A DNA stretch of 5,441 nucleotides. Source: Thermoplasmatota archaeon (GTDB taxonomy: Archaea; Thermoplasmatota; JAQUQK01). Of this stretch, positions 1 through 4,869 are shown in pieces (position 1 is the stretch's first letter; every line of letters begins with the position of its first letter). Where the stretch lies: contig JAQUQK010000135.1 of assembly GCA_028716125.1 (NCBI GenBank), forward strand, positions 1 through 5,441, in the 5' to 3' direction. The position numbers were made by a program, and so were the translations under genes. The notes beneath the pieces were generated by a model that was not told the DNA's origin, ran no database searches, and saw only the letters and a program-made list of their open reading frames with translations.

Positions 1-1067
1 ACCGGGCCGCATTTTATTTTCGGCTGCTCTTCCTGTATTATCTTCTTGACCTTTGGCCAGATGCTTTCAGGAATATATGCCCTAGAAGCCGCGGAACACT
101 TCTGCCCCTGATACTCGAACGCCCCCCTCATTATGTTGATGGCAAGCCCCCTTGGGTCTGCGGACTTGTGCGCGAATATGAAATCCTTGCCGCCAGTTTC
201 GCCGACCACGCGCGGGAAATTCTTGTAATTGCGAATGTTTTTGCCGATGCTTTCCCATAGAGTCGCAAAAGTTTCGTAGCTTCCGGTGAAATGCAGCCCG
301 GCAAAATCGCGGTGCTTTAGGACTACGTCCATGTGCTTGTGCGGGAAAGGAACGAAGTTGATTATTCCAGCAGGCAGTCCGGTCTCAATAAGAAGTTTCA
401 TTATCTTATAGTTTGAAAATATCACAGATGTAGCAGGCTTCCACAATGCCACGTTTCCAACAATCGCTGGCGCGCTTGGCAAATTTCCGCCGATTGCGTA
501 AAAATTGAATGGCGCTACAGCGAAAACGAATCCTTCAATCGGGCGCCAGTCGGTGCGATTGCTCTCGCCCGGATACTGGCTTGGCTGGATTTCGTAAATC
601 TGGCGTGCGTAGTATGCATTGAAATTCCAGAAGTCCACGAGTTCCGCAAGATCGATTTCCGCTTCGTACGGATTCTTGGAATGGTTCATCATTATCGCGG
701 CGATGTGGCGCGTTCTGTACTGGCCTGCAAGCAGGTCGGCGGCTTTTCTGAAAATCGCAGTCCTGTGGTACCAATCCATGTTCGCCCATTTTTCGTGGGC
801 GTCGAGGGAATTTTCAATCGCAAACTTAAGCGCCTCTTCCCCGGCAAGATGCGCCTTTCCAAGCACAACGTCTTTCCGATGCGGGCACTTGATCTCGAAA
901 ACGTTGTCGGTTTTTACTTCCTTCCCGCCGATTATCAGCGGGATTTCAGCCGGCCTGCCCTTCAATTTTTCCAGTTCTGAGAGCAGTTTTTCCCTTTCCG
1001 GGGTTCCTGGCGCGTAGCTTGGTATATTATTCACGTCGTTCTCTGGTTTTTCTATTTTCCATATCAT
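1..1067 (-). CDS. 1-pyrroline-5-carboxylate dehydrogenase (L-glutamate gamma-semialdehyde dehydrogenase), ALDH4A1 type; 3' part cut by window edge
   Basis: This enzyme oxidises L-glutamate 5-semialdehyde (from P5C) to glutamate with NAD+, the second step of proline breakdown, in the cytosol. I translated 355 uninterrupted codons from the ATG at 1067. The ALDH4A1 hallmarks appear in order: GRPAEIPLIIGGKE near the N-terminus, AEIDLAELVDFWNFNA, the oxyanion-side PFNFYAIGG (Asn188), NVALWKP, the Rossmann-type FTGS, the general base in VVGETGG (Glu290), and the nucleophile in FEYQGQKCSAASR (Cys324). Glu and Cys are 34 residues apart, as in human ALDH4A1 (from memory E314/C348), and the offset of about 24 matches loss of a mitochondrial presequence, which supports this start. 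A GGTGGGAGTG ribosome-binding stretch (1082-1073) lies 5 bases before the ATG. Family members have about 540-560 residues, so roughly 185 are missing off the edge. It is probably co-transcribed with the ALDH3 gene 50 bases upstream. No proline dehydrogenase is visible. Confidence 0.93.
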   Translation of the reverse strand, partial: MIWKIEKPENDVNNIPSYAPGTPEREKLLSELEKLKGRPAEIPLIIGGKEVKTDNVFEIKCPHRKDVVLGKAHLAGEEALKFAIENSLDAHEKWANMDWYHRTAIFRKAADLLAGQYRTRHIAAIMMNHSKNPYEAEIDLAELVDFWNFNAYYARQIYEIQPSQYPGESNRTDWRPIEGFVFAVAPFNFYAIGGNLPSAPAIVGNVALWKPATSVIFSNYKIMKLLIETGLPAGIINFVPFPHKHMDVVLKHRDFAGLHFTGSYETFATLWESIGKNIRNYKNFPRVVGETGGKDFIFAHKSADPRGLAINIMRGAFEYQGQKCSAASRAYIPESIWPKVKKIIQEEQPKIKCGP

Positions 1068-1072
1068 TGAAA

Positions 1073-1082
1073 CACTCCCACC
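1073..1082 (-). promoter_or_regulatory. Shine-Dalgarno site of the P5C dehydrogenase gene
   Basis: Read on the minus strand, GGTGGGAGTG sits 5 bases before the ATG at 1067. It contains GGTG and GGAG, both close to the archaeal anti-Shine-Dalgarno complement GGAGGTGA. Its presence fits translation of an internal operon gene. The 50-base gap to the upstream stop is A-rich on the transcribed strand, so it has no U-tract terminator. It has only a weak TATA-like AAAATATG. Confidence 0.6.
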
Positions 1083-1117
1083 ATTTTGTGTTTTTTCATA
1101 TTTTCAATCGGGTAAAA

Positions 1118-2503
1118 TCACGCAAATTTCTTCACCCATTTCAATATTTTCTCCGTTTTGGAATATGGCGGATGCATTACCGCGGCGCTGTCCATCGAAA
1201 ACCCTTTCCGCATCACGCCCTTGTAATGGGTGAACGTGTCAAACGATGCCTTGCCGTGGTATTTTCCCATTCCGCTTTCGCCGACGCCGCCAAATGGAAG
1301 CAGCTCCGAGCTTGCGTGGACCATCAGGTTGTTAATGCAAACCCCGCCGGAAGAAGTTGATGAGAGGATTTTATTCTGGAACTCCCTGTTCTTTGAAAAT
1401 ACATAGAGCGCAAGCGGCTTGGGGCGGGAGTTTATGCCAGTTATCACTTCGTCCACGTTTTCAAATGTAATTATCGGCATTATCGGCCCGAAGACCTCCT
1501 CTTTCATTATCTTTGAATCCTGCTTTATTTCTTCGAGAACGGTCGGGGAAATGTAGCGTTCCTTCTCGTCGACGATTCCGCCCTCAACAATTCTGCCGCA
1601 AGATAGCAGGCTTTTTACCATTTCAACATGCTTGTCGTTTATCAGTCTTGAGAAATCCGGCGACTTCTTCGGGTCTTCGCCGTAGAATTTTTTTATGTTG
1701 TTTTTGACTTCGGAGACGAACTCTTCCTTTACATCTTTGTGAACGTAAACATGGTCTGCCGAAAGACAAGTTTGACCGGCATTCAGGAATTTGCCCCATG
1801 CTATCCTTTCGGCGCTCGCCTTTATGTTGCACTCCTTATCTACAATACAAGGATTTTTTCCGCCAAGTTCCAGGGTTACCGGAGAAAGGTGTTTTCCCGC
1901 GGTTTCCATTATTTTCCTTCCCATCGCCGCCCCGCCAGTGCAGAAAACGTAGTCGAATCCCCGGTCAAGCAGCAGTTGATTTTCATCCCTTCCGCCTTCA
2001 ACAACCGCGATGTATTCCGGCGGAAATGTTTTCTCAATTATTTTTCTTGAAACTTCAGAGCAGTGAACTGCATATTGTGAAGGCCTAAGGACGCAGCAGT
2101 TCCCGGCGGCGATTGCGCCAACAAGCGGGGAAAGCAGGAGGTTGAAGGGATAGTTCCAGGGCGCGATTATGAGCGCAAGCCCATACGGCTCAGGGAATAG
2201 AAAACTCTTGCCGGGAAACTGGCTCATTGGAGTCCTTACGGTTTTCGGCCTAGACCATTTTCTGACGTGCTTCAGCATGCACTTTATTTCGCTCAAAACC
2301 GCAAAAATATTTGTAAAATATGCCTCGACGTGGTTTGTTCCAAGGTCTTTGTTCAATGCTTCAAATATGGCGGCCTCGTTTTCGACGATTGCTTGCTTTA
2401 ATTTCTTCAGGGATTCAATCCTGAAGTTAACGTCTTTTGTCGTGCCGGTCGAAAAGAACTCGCGCTGTTTTCTCACGATTTCTTTTATCCGCTCATCTTT
2501 CAT
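1118..2503 (-). CDS. class-3 (ALDH3-like) NAD(P)+-dependent aldehyde dehydrogenase
   Basis: This gene encodes 461 residues from ATG 2503; a GTG at 2512 would add three. It oxidises an aldehyde to the acid. Class-3 enzymes prefer medium/long-chain or aromatic aldehydes, but the substrate cannot be read here. Numbered from the GTG, landmarks are KQREFFSTGTTKDVNFRIESL near the N-terminus, APWNYP (Asn120), CTGGAAMG (Rossmann loop), VTLELGGKNP (Glu215, base), NAGQTCLSADH (Cys249, nucleophile), EEVFGPIMPI and LPFGGVGESGMGKYHGK. The Glu-Cys spacing of 34 and the length match ALDH3A1 (453 residues). The C-terminus ends in a basic amphipathic helix without the membrane anchor of mammalian fatty aldehyde dehydrogenase, so it is probably cytosolic. 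The usual cofactor-site KPSE reads RPSQ (143-146). It precedes the P5C dehydrogenase gene by 50 bases on the same strand. Lys codons mix AAA and AAG, unlike the AAG-rich eL15 and acyl-CoA dehydrogenase genes. Confidence 0.93.
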   Translation of the reverse strand: MKDERIKEIVRKQREFFSTGTTKDVNFRIESLKKLKQAIVENEAAIFEALNKDLGTNHVEAYFTNIFAVLSEIKCMLKHVRKWSRPKTVRTPMSQFPGKSFLFPEPYGLALIIAPWNYPFNLLLSPLVGAIAAGNCCVLRPSQYAVHCSEVSRKIIEKTFPPEYIAVVEGGRDENQLLLDRGFDYVFCTGGAAMGRKIMETAGKHLSPVTLELGGKNPCIVDKECNIKASAERIAWGKFLNAGQTCLSADHVYVHKDVKEEFVSEVKNNIKKFYGEDPKKSPDFSRLINDKHVEMVKSLLSCGRIVEGGIVDEKERYISPTVLEEIKQDSKIMKEEVFGPIMPIITFENVDEVITGINSRPKPLALYVFSKNREFQNKILSSTSSGGVCINNLMVHASSELLPFGGVGESGMGKYHGKASFDTFTHYKGVMRKGFSMDSAAVMHPPYSKTEKILKWVKKFA

Positions 2504-2520
2504 GTGCCTCACATCTCATC

Positions 2521-2532
2521 CAATTTATATTG
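2521..2532 (-). promoter_or_regulatory. TATA box of the ALDH3-P5C dehydrogenase unit (best candidate)
   Basis: The minus strand reads CAATATAAATTG. Its centre lies about 24-25 bases before the ATG at 2503, close to the usual archaeal TATA-to-start distance. A transcript would therefore begin at or next to that ATG, essentially leaderless, and would exclude the GTG at 2512. A second AT-rich box (ATAAAATATTT on the plus strand, 2545-2555) would instead give a start near 2524 and a leader of about 20 bases containing GTGAGG just before the ATG. I cannot decide between them by eye. Confidence 0.5.
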
Positions 2533-2651
2533 CCGCAGCGCTAGATAAAATATTTGTTATTAATCGTTATGCTTGAAAAAACATAATGAAAAACCCGAAC
2601 GCGCTTTTTGAACGGGATTCAGTAAGTTCCTCATAATTTCGATAGCCAACC

Positions 2652-2661
2652 CTTATAATAA
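2652..2661 (+). promoter_or_regulatory. possible distal TATA box upstream of eL15
   Basis: CTTATAATAA would place a transcript start near 2682 and give a leader of about 125 bases that begins just before the perfect hairpin at 2689-2704. It could be an alternative eL15 promoter or serve a small RNA. It could also be chance in AT-rich DNA, because a better placed TATA box lies at 2763-2771. Confidence 0.3.
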
Positions 2662-2688
2662 CTTAAGGCATTCACCCTTTCCCTATTA

Positions 2689-2704
2689 GCGTCCTGCGGG
2701 ACGC
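2689..2704 (+). other. perfect GC-rich hairpin in the eL15 upstream region
   Basis: GCGTCC, loop TGCG, GGACGC form a 6-base-pair perfect stem with a 4-base loop. It stands at the border of AT-rich and GC-rich DNA and would lie at the 5' end of any transcript begun from the distal TATA-like box. No T run follows, so it does not look like a terminator. Confidence 0.5.
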
Positions 2705-2762
2705 CGGCAATGTTCCAAGGCAATGAGCCAAGGAGAAGCCAAAAACAGGAGAACGGCGCACC

Positions 2763-2771
2763 ATTTTAAAT
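2763..2771 (+). promoter_or_regulatory. TATA box of eL15
   Basis: ATTTTAAAT is centred 39 bases before the ATG at 2806. A start about 26 bases downstream (near 2792) would leave a leader of about 14 bases that just includes the Shine-Dalgarno site. The box overlaps an upstream in-frame ATG at 2770, which argues that this ATG is not the start codon. Confidence 0.65.
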
Positions 2772-2791
2772 GCCGCAATCCAGTAACTACA

Positions 2792-2801
2792 GGGGAGTGA
2801 G
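2792..2801 (+). promoter_or_regulatory. Shine-Dalgarno site deciding the eL15 start
   Basis: GGGGAGTGAG lies directly before the ATG at 2806, with its GGAG core 7-9 bases away. It selects 2806 over the in-frame ATG at 2770, which has no such site, and over the internal ATG at 2854. Confidence 0.65.
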
Positions 2802-2805
2802 ACAA

Positions 2806-3447
2806 ATGGCAGAAGAAGTTGCAGAAGCAAAGAAGGGAACAGTGGTCAAGAACATGTACGACCACATAGCAGACGCGTGGCACAAGCCCGCCGACACTTA
2901 CGTGAAGCAGCTGCGCTGGGAAAGAATGATCCAGTGGCGCACAGAAGACACAGTCGTAAAGATCGAGCACCCGACAAGGCTTGACAGGGCAAGGGCGCTT
3001 GGATACAAGGCAAAGCAGGGCTTCGTAGTCGTAAGAGTAAAGGTACGCAGGGGAAGCCTGCGCAAGACGCGCCTGAACTCAGGCCGCAAAGCATCGAAGA
3101 TGGGTGTAAACCAGATCACGATGAAAAAGAACCTTCAGCGCATAGGCGAGGAGCGCGCGGCAAAGCACTACACCAACATGGAAGTTTTGAACTCCTACTG
3201 GGTAGGCCAGGACGGCAAGCACAAGTATTACGAAGTCATACTCGTTGACCCGATGCACCCGGTGATACTGGCAGACAAGAACGTCAGCTGGACCATCATG
3301 CACAAGGGGCGCGTATATCGCGGACTTACCGCGGCAGGCAAGAGGAGCAGGGGACTGCGCTGGAAGGGCAAAGGATCAGAGCACGCACGCCCGTCCGTCC
3401 GCAACCGCCAGGTTCCAAAGAAGCGCGGACAGCCGCTCTACTGGTAA
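2806..3447 (+). CDS. rpl15e: large-subunit ribosomal protein eL15 (L15e)
   Basis: This is a 213-residue 50S subunit protein of the archaeal/eukaryotic eL15 family, a basic protein that binds 23S rRNA. The conserved blocks are MYDHIADAW (17-25), PTRLDRARALGYKAKQG (56-72), the basic VRRGSLRKTR (80-89), EERAAKHYTNMEVLNSYWVG (116-134), QDGKHKYYEVILVDP (135-149) and RGLTAAGKRSRGLRWKGKG (172-190), and they match archaeal L15e closely. The start at 2806 has a Shine-Dalgarno site and a well placed TATA box; the in-frame ATG at 2770 lies inside that TATA box. Most archaeal homologues have about 190-196 residues and begin close to the MYxxIxxAW block, so this one carries about 16 extra N-terminal residues rich in Glu, Ala, Lys and Val. 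The TAA stop lies inside a terminator hairpin. Lys is almost always AAG, consistent with high expression. Confidence 0.97.
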   Translation: MAEEVAEAKKGTVVKNMYDHIADAWHKPADTYVKQLRWERMIQWRTEDTVVKIEHPTRLDRARALGYKAKQGFVVVRVKVRRGSLRKTRLNSGRKASKMGVNQITMKKNLQRIGEERAAKHYTNMEVLNSYWVGQDGKHKYYEVILVDPMHPVILADKNVSWTIMHKGRVYRGLTAAGKRSRGLRWKGKGSEHARPSVRNRQVPKKRGQPLYW

Positions 3448-3488
3448 GTTTTTCTTACCATTTTTTCAAATTTTTTCACTCGTTTTTT
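3442..3488 (+). terminator. hairpin plus repeated T tracts ending eL15
   Basis: TGGTAAG (3442-3448), a five-T loop and CTTACCA (3454-3460) form a perfect 7-base-pair stem, followed at once by TTTTTT (3461-3466). The stop codon TAA (3445-3447) lies in the left arm. Two more T6 tracts follow at 3471-3476 and 3483-3488. Archaeal RNA polymerase stops at U tracts, so this is a strong terminator, and it makes read-through into the next gene unlikely. Confidence 0.8.
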
Positions 3489-3503
3489 ATCGAATTTTCG
3501 ATA
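3488..3503. promoter_or_regulatory. inverted repeat upstream of the acyl-CoA dehydrogenase promoter
   Basis: TATCGAA, a two-base gap and TTCGATA make a perfect 7+7 inverted repeat. It ends 13 bases before the TATA-like box at 3517. The symmetric shape and position just upstream of the core promoter fit a binding site for a dimeric regulator. It could equally be part of the eL15 termination region, since it starts at the end of the last T tract. Confidence 0.35.
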
Positions 3504-3516
3504 TGGTTTCAGTCAA

Positions 3517-3525
3517 TTTAATATA
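3517..3525 (+). promoter_or_regulatory. TATA box of the acyl-CoA dehydrogenase gene
   Basis: TTTAATATA is centred 35 bases before the ATG at 3556. It predicts a start near 3546 and a leader of about 10 bases. GGTGG (3547-3551), an archaeal Shine-Dalgarno core, lies 4 bases before the ATG. Confidence 0.65.
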
Positions 3526-3555
3526 CGTTCACCCAATACCGAGCGCGGTGGAAAA

Positions 3556-4752
3556 ATGCTTGACTACACTTTTAGCGAAGAGCAGGAAATGATCCGCGAG
3601 AGCGTGAGAGAATTCTGCGAGAAGAAGATAGCGCCAATCGCAATCAAGATGGAGGAGACGAAGGCGATACCGCGCGACGTCGTGAAGGGAATGGCGGAGC
3701 TTGGAATACTTGCGCCAACCGCAGACCCGAAATATGGCGGAGCAGGATTTGACGCAGTGACCTGCGGAATTATTGCAGAAGAACTATCACGCGCAGACCC
3801 GACAGGCTCGATACCGGTTTTCTACCTCGTCCAGGCATCATGGGCATACGTTCTTAACAAGTACGGAACCGAAGAGGCAAAGAAGGAAATTTTCCCGAAG
3901 GTCTGCTCAGGCGAGTGGTTCCTTGGGATTGCGACGACCGAATCAGACGCAGGCTCCGACCTTGCAGGAATGAGGACAACATTAACCCCGACCGCGAACG
4001 GATATATGGTCAACGGCGAGAAGATGTACATCTCCGGCGTCCGCGAAGTCGAGAAGTACGGCGGCGGGCACCTTACGCTTGTAAAGCAAACTCCGGAGGC
4101 AGGCACGAGGGGAATGACGATGGTTTTCCTGCCGCTCCAGAACAAGAAAATAACAATCACGTCTTTCGACGACCTTGGCCGCGAGGGAATATCCACGGGC
4201 GGATTCACGGTCGACCATGTTGAAGTTCCGAAGAAATATCTCATCGGCGAGGAGAACAAGGGATTCTACATCGTCCACGAAGGATACGAGTTCGCAAGGG
4301 GGCTTATCGCCGCGATATGCGCAAGCGCCGGCCTCAAGTCGCTTGAGAACGGGATGAAGTACATTAAGCAGCGCAAGTGCTTCGGCCAGCCACTCGGCAA
4401 GTTTGAAGGTGTTCAATTCCCGCTCGCTGAAAACTATGTCAAGATGACGATGCTTCGCGACCTCGCATTCAAGGCGCTATGGACCCGCGACCAGGAAGAC
4501 AAGGGCAAGGCAAAGCGCTTCGAGACCTCGAAGATAGTCGCCATGTCCAAGCTGTTCGCGTCGGAATGGGCGTGCAAGGCAATCGACGACGTGATGCAGT
4601 GGCAGGGCGCATTCGCCTACACCAGGGAATGCGTTGACCAGGCGGCGTACCGCGCAGTCCGCTCCTTCGCATGGGCCGAGGGCGCAAAGGAAATAATGCG
4701 CGTGATTGTCGCAAGGGAACTGCTTGGCAAGGATTTCATAACGTACAAGTAA
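3556..4752 (+). CDS. acyl-CoA dehydrogenase family flavoprotein
   Basis: This 398-residue protein has full family length. Such enzymes use FAD to make the alpha-beta double bond of an acyl-CoA and pass electrons to an electron-transfer flavoprotein; the substrate here is unknown (fatty, branched-chain or isoprenoid acyl-CoA are all possible). The domains run in order: N-terminal helices (FSEEQEMIRESVREFCEKKIAP, 6-27), a middle beta domain with the family signature FLGIATTESDAGSD (122-135) and NGEKMYISG (153-161), then the C-terminal helical domain with YIKQRKCFGQPLGKFEGVQ (269-287). Glu375 in AWAEGAKEIMR aligns with the catalytic Glu of medium-chain enzymes (YEGTSQIQR). The alternative catalytic position, used by isovaleryl-CoA dehydrogenase, is Ala247. 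The second family signature is degenerate: MQWQGAFAYT (347-356) stands where QxxGGxGY is usual. The gene has its own promoter and terminator. Lys codons are mostly AAG, as in eL15, suggesting strong expression. Confidence 0.93.
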   Translation: MLDYTFSEEQEMIRESVREFCEKKIAPIAIKMEETKAIPRDVVKGMAELGILAPTADPKYGGAGFDAVTCGIIAEELSRADPTGSIPVFYLVQASWAYVLNKYGTEEAKKEIFPKVCSGEWFLGIATTESDAGSDLAGMRTTLTPTANGYMVNGEKMYISGVREVEKYGGGHLTLVKQTPEAGTRGMTMVFLPLQNKKITITSFDDLGREGISTGGFTVDHVEVPKKYLIGEENKGFYIVHEGYEFARGLIAAICASAGLKSLENGMKYIKQRKCFGQPLGKFEGVQFPLAENYVKMTMLRDLAFKALWTRDQEDKGKAKRFETSKIVAMSKLFASEWACKAIDDVMQWQGAFAYTRECVDQAAYRAVRSFAWAEGAKEIMRVIVARELLGKDFITYK

Positions 4753-4796
4753 GGCGCATTTCGCGCAGCCTTTTTTCCCATCTTTCTAGAGTTTTT
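4751..4796 (+). terminator. hairpin plus T tracts ending the acyl-CoA dehydrogenase gene
   Basis: Starting with the last two bases of the TAA stop, AAGGC pairs with GCCTT (4768-4772). A further two G-C pairs form across a one-base bulge, leaving a 7-base loop. TTTTTT occupies 4771-4776, and TTT (4783-4785) and TTTTT (4792-4796) follow. This hairpin is weaker than the eL15 one but has the same plan. Confidence 0.65.
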
Positions 4797-4800
4797 CGTG

Positions 4801-4829
4801 ATCGTCCAGAAACCATTTTCATCGTCCAG
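4801..4829 (+). repeat. 9-base direct repeat upstream of the lipoprotein promoter
   Basis: ATCGTCCAG occurs at 4801-4809 and again at 4821-4829, a period of exactly 20 bases or about two helical turns. The second copy ends 6 bases before the TATA box at 4836. The spacing puts both copies on the same DNA face, as expected for a tandem activator or repressor site. Confidence 0.5.
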
Positions 4830-4835
4830 CAAGAC

Positions 4836-4843
4836 ATTTAAAT
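4836..4843 (+). promoter_or_regulatory. TATA box of the lipoprotein gene
   Basis: ATTTAAAT is centred about 30 bases before the ATG at 4870, so transcription should begin 3-5 bases before the start codon. The mRNA would be nearly leaderless, and no Shine-Dalgarno site is present. The box makes the in-frame GTG at 4798 untenable as a start. Confidence 0.65.
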
Positions 4844-4869
4844 CGACTCTCTATCCAAGCGCCGATAAA

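Larger units (their letters stand above)
2504..2805. other. divergent intergenic region between the ALDH3 and eL15 genes
   Basis: This gap of about 300 bases separates divergent genes. From left to right it holds the ALDH3 TATA candidates (2521-2532 and 2545-2555), an AT-rich stretch with no convincing structure (about 2556-2650), a TATA-like CTTATAATAA (2652-2661), a short GC-rich segment with a perfect hairpin (2689-2704) and a CCAAGG direct repeat (2715-2720, 2728-2733), then the eL15 TATA box and Shine-Dalgarno site. I see no tRNA, no C/D-box signature and no credible protein gene in it. Confidence 0.7.

Noticed and set aside
619..1017. Plus-strand open frame of 132 codons opposite the P5C dehydrogenase gene
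   Set aside because: It is antisense to a clearly conserved coding sequence, with no promoter or ribosome-binding site and no recognisable protein.
1068..1117. Possible separate promoter for the P5C dehydrogenase gene
   Set aside because: Only a weak AAAATATG is seen, and the Shine-Dalgarno site fits translation from a shared transcript.
2591..2617. Possible hairpin CCCG...CGGG in the divergent gap
   Set aside because: Only four base pairs around a long loop; not distinguishable from chance.
2723..2800. 25-codon open frame starting ATG AGC CAA and ending just before the eL15 ATG
   Set aside because: It runs through the eL15 TATA box and Shine-Dalgarno site and has no ribosome-binding site of its own; it is most likely chance. 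It would matter only if the distal promoter is used.
2770..2805. Upstream in-frame ATG that would lengthen eL15 by 12 residues
   Set aside because: It overlaps the TATA box, lacks a Shine-Dalgarno site, and the added residues are unlike known eL15.
3822..4416. Minus-strand open frames of about 145 codons within the acyl-CoA dehydrogenase gene
   Set aside because: They are shadows of a GC-rich conserved gene and show no protein family features.
4798..4869. In-frame GTG that would lengthen the lipoprotein by 24 residues
   Set aside because: It would place the promoter inside the gene and bury the signal peptide.
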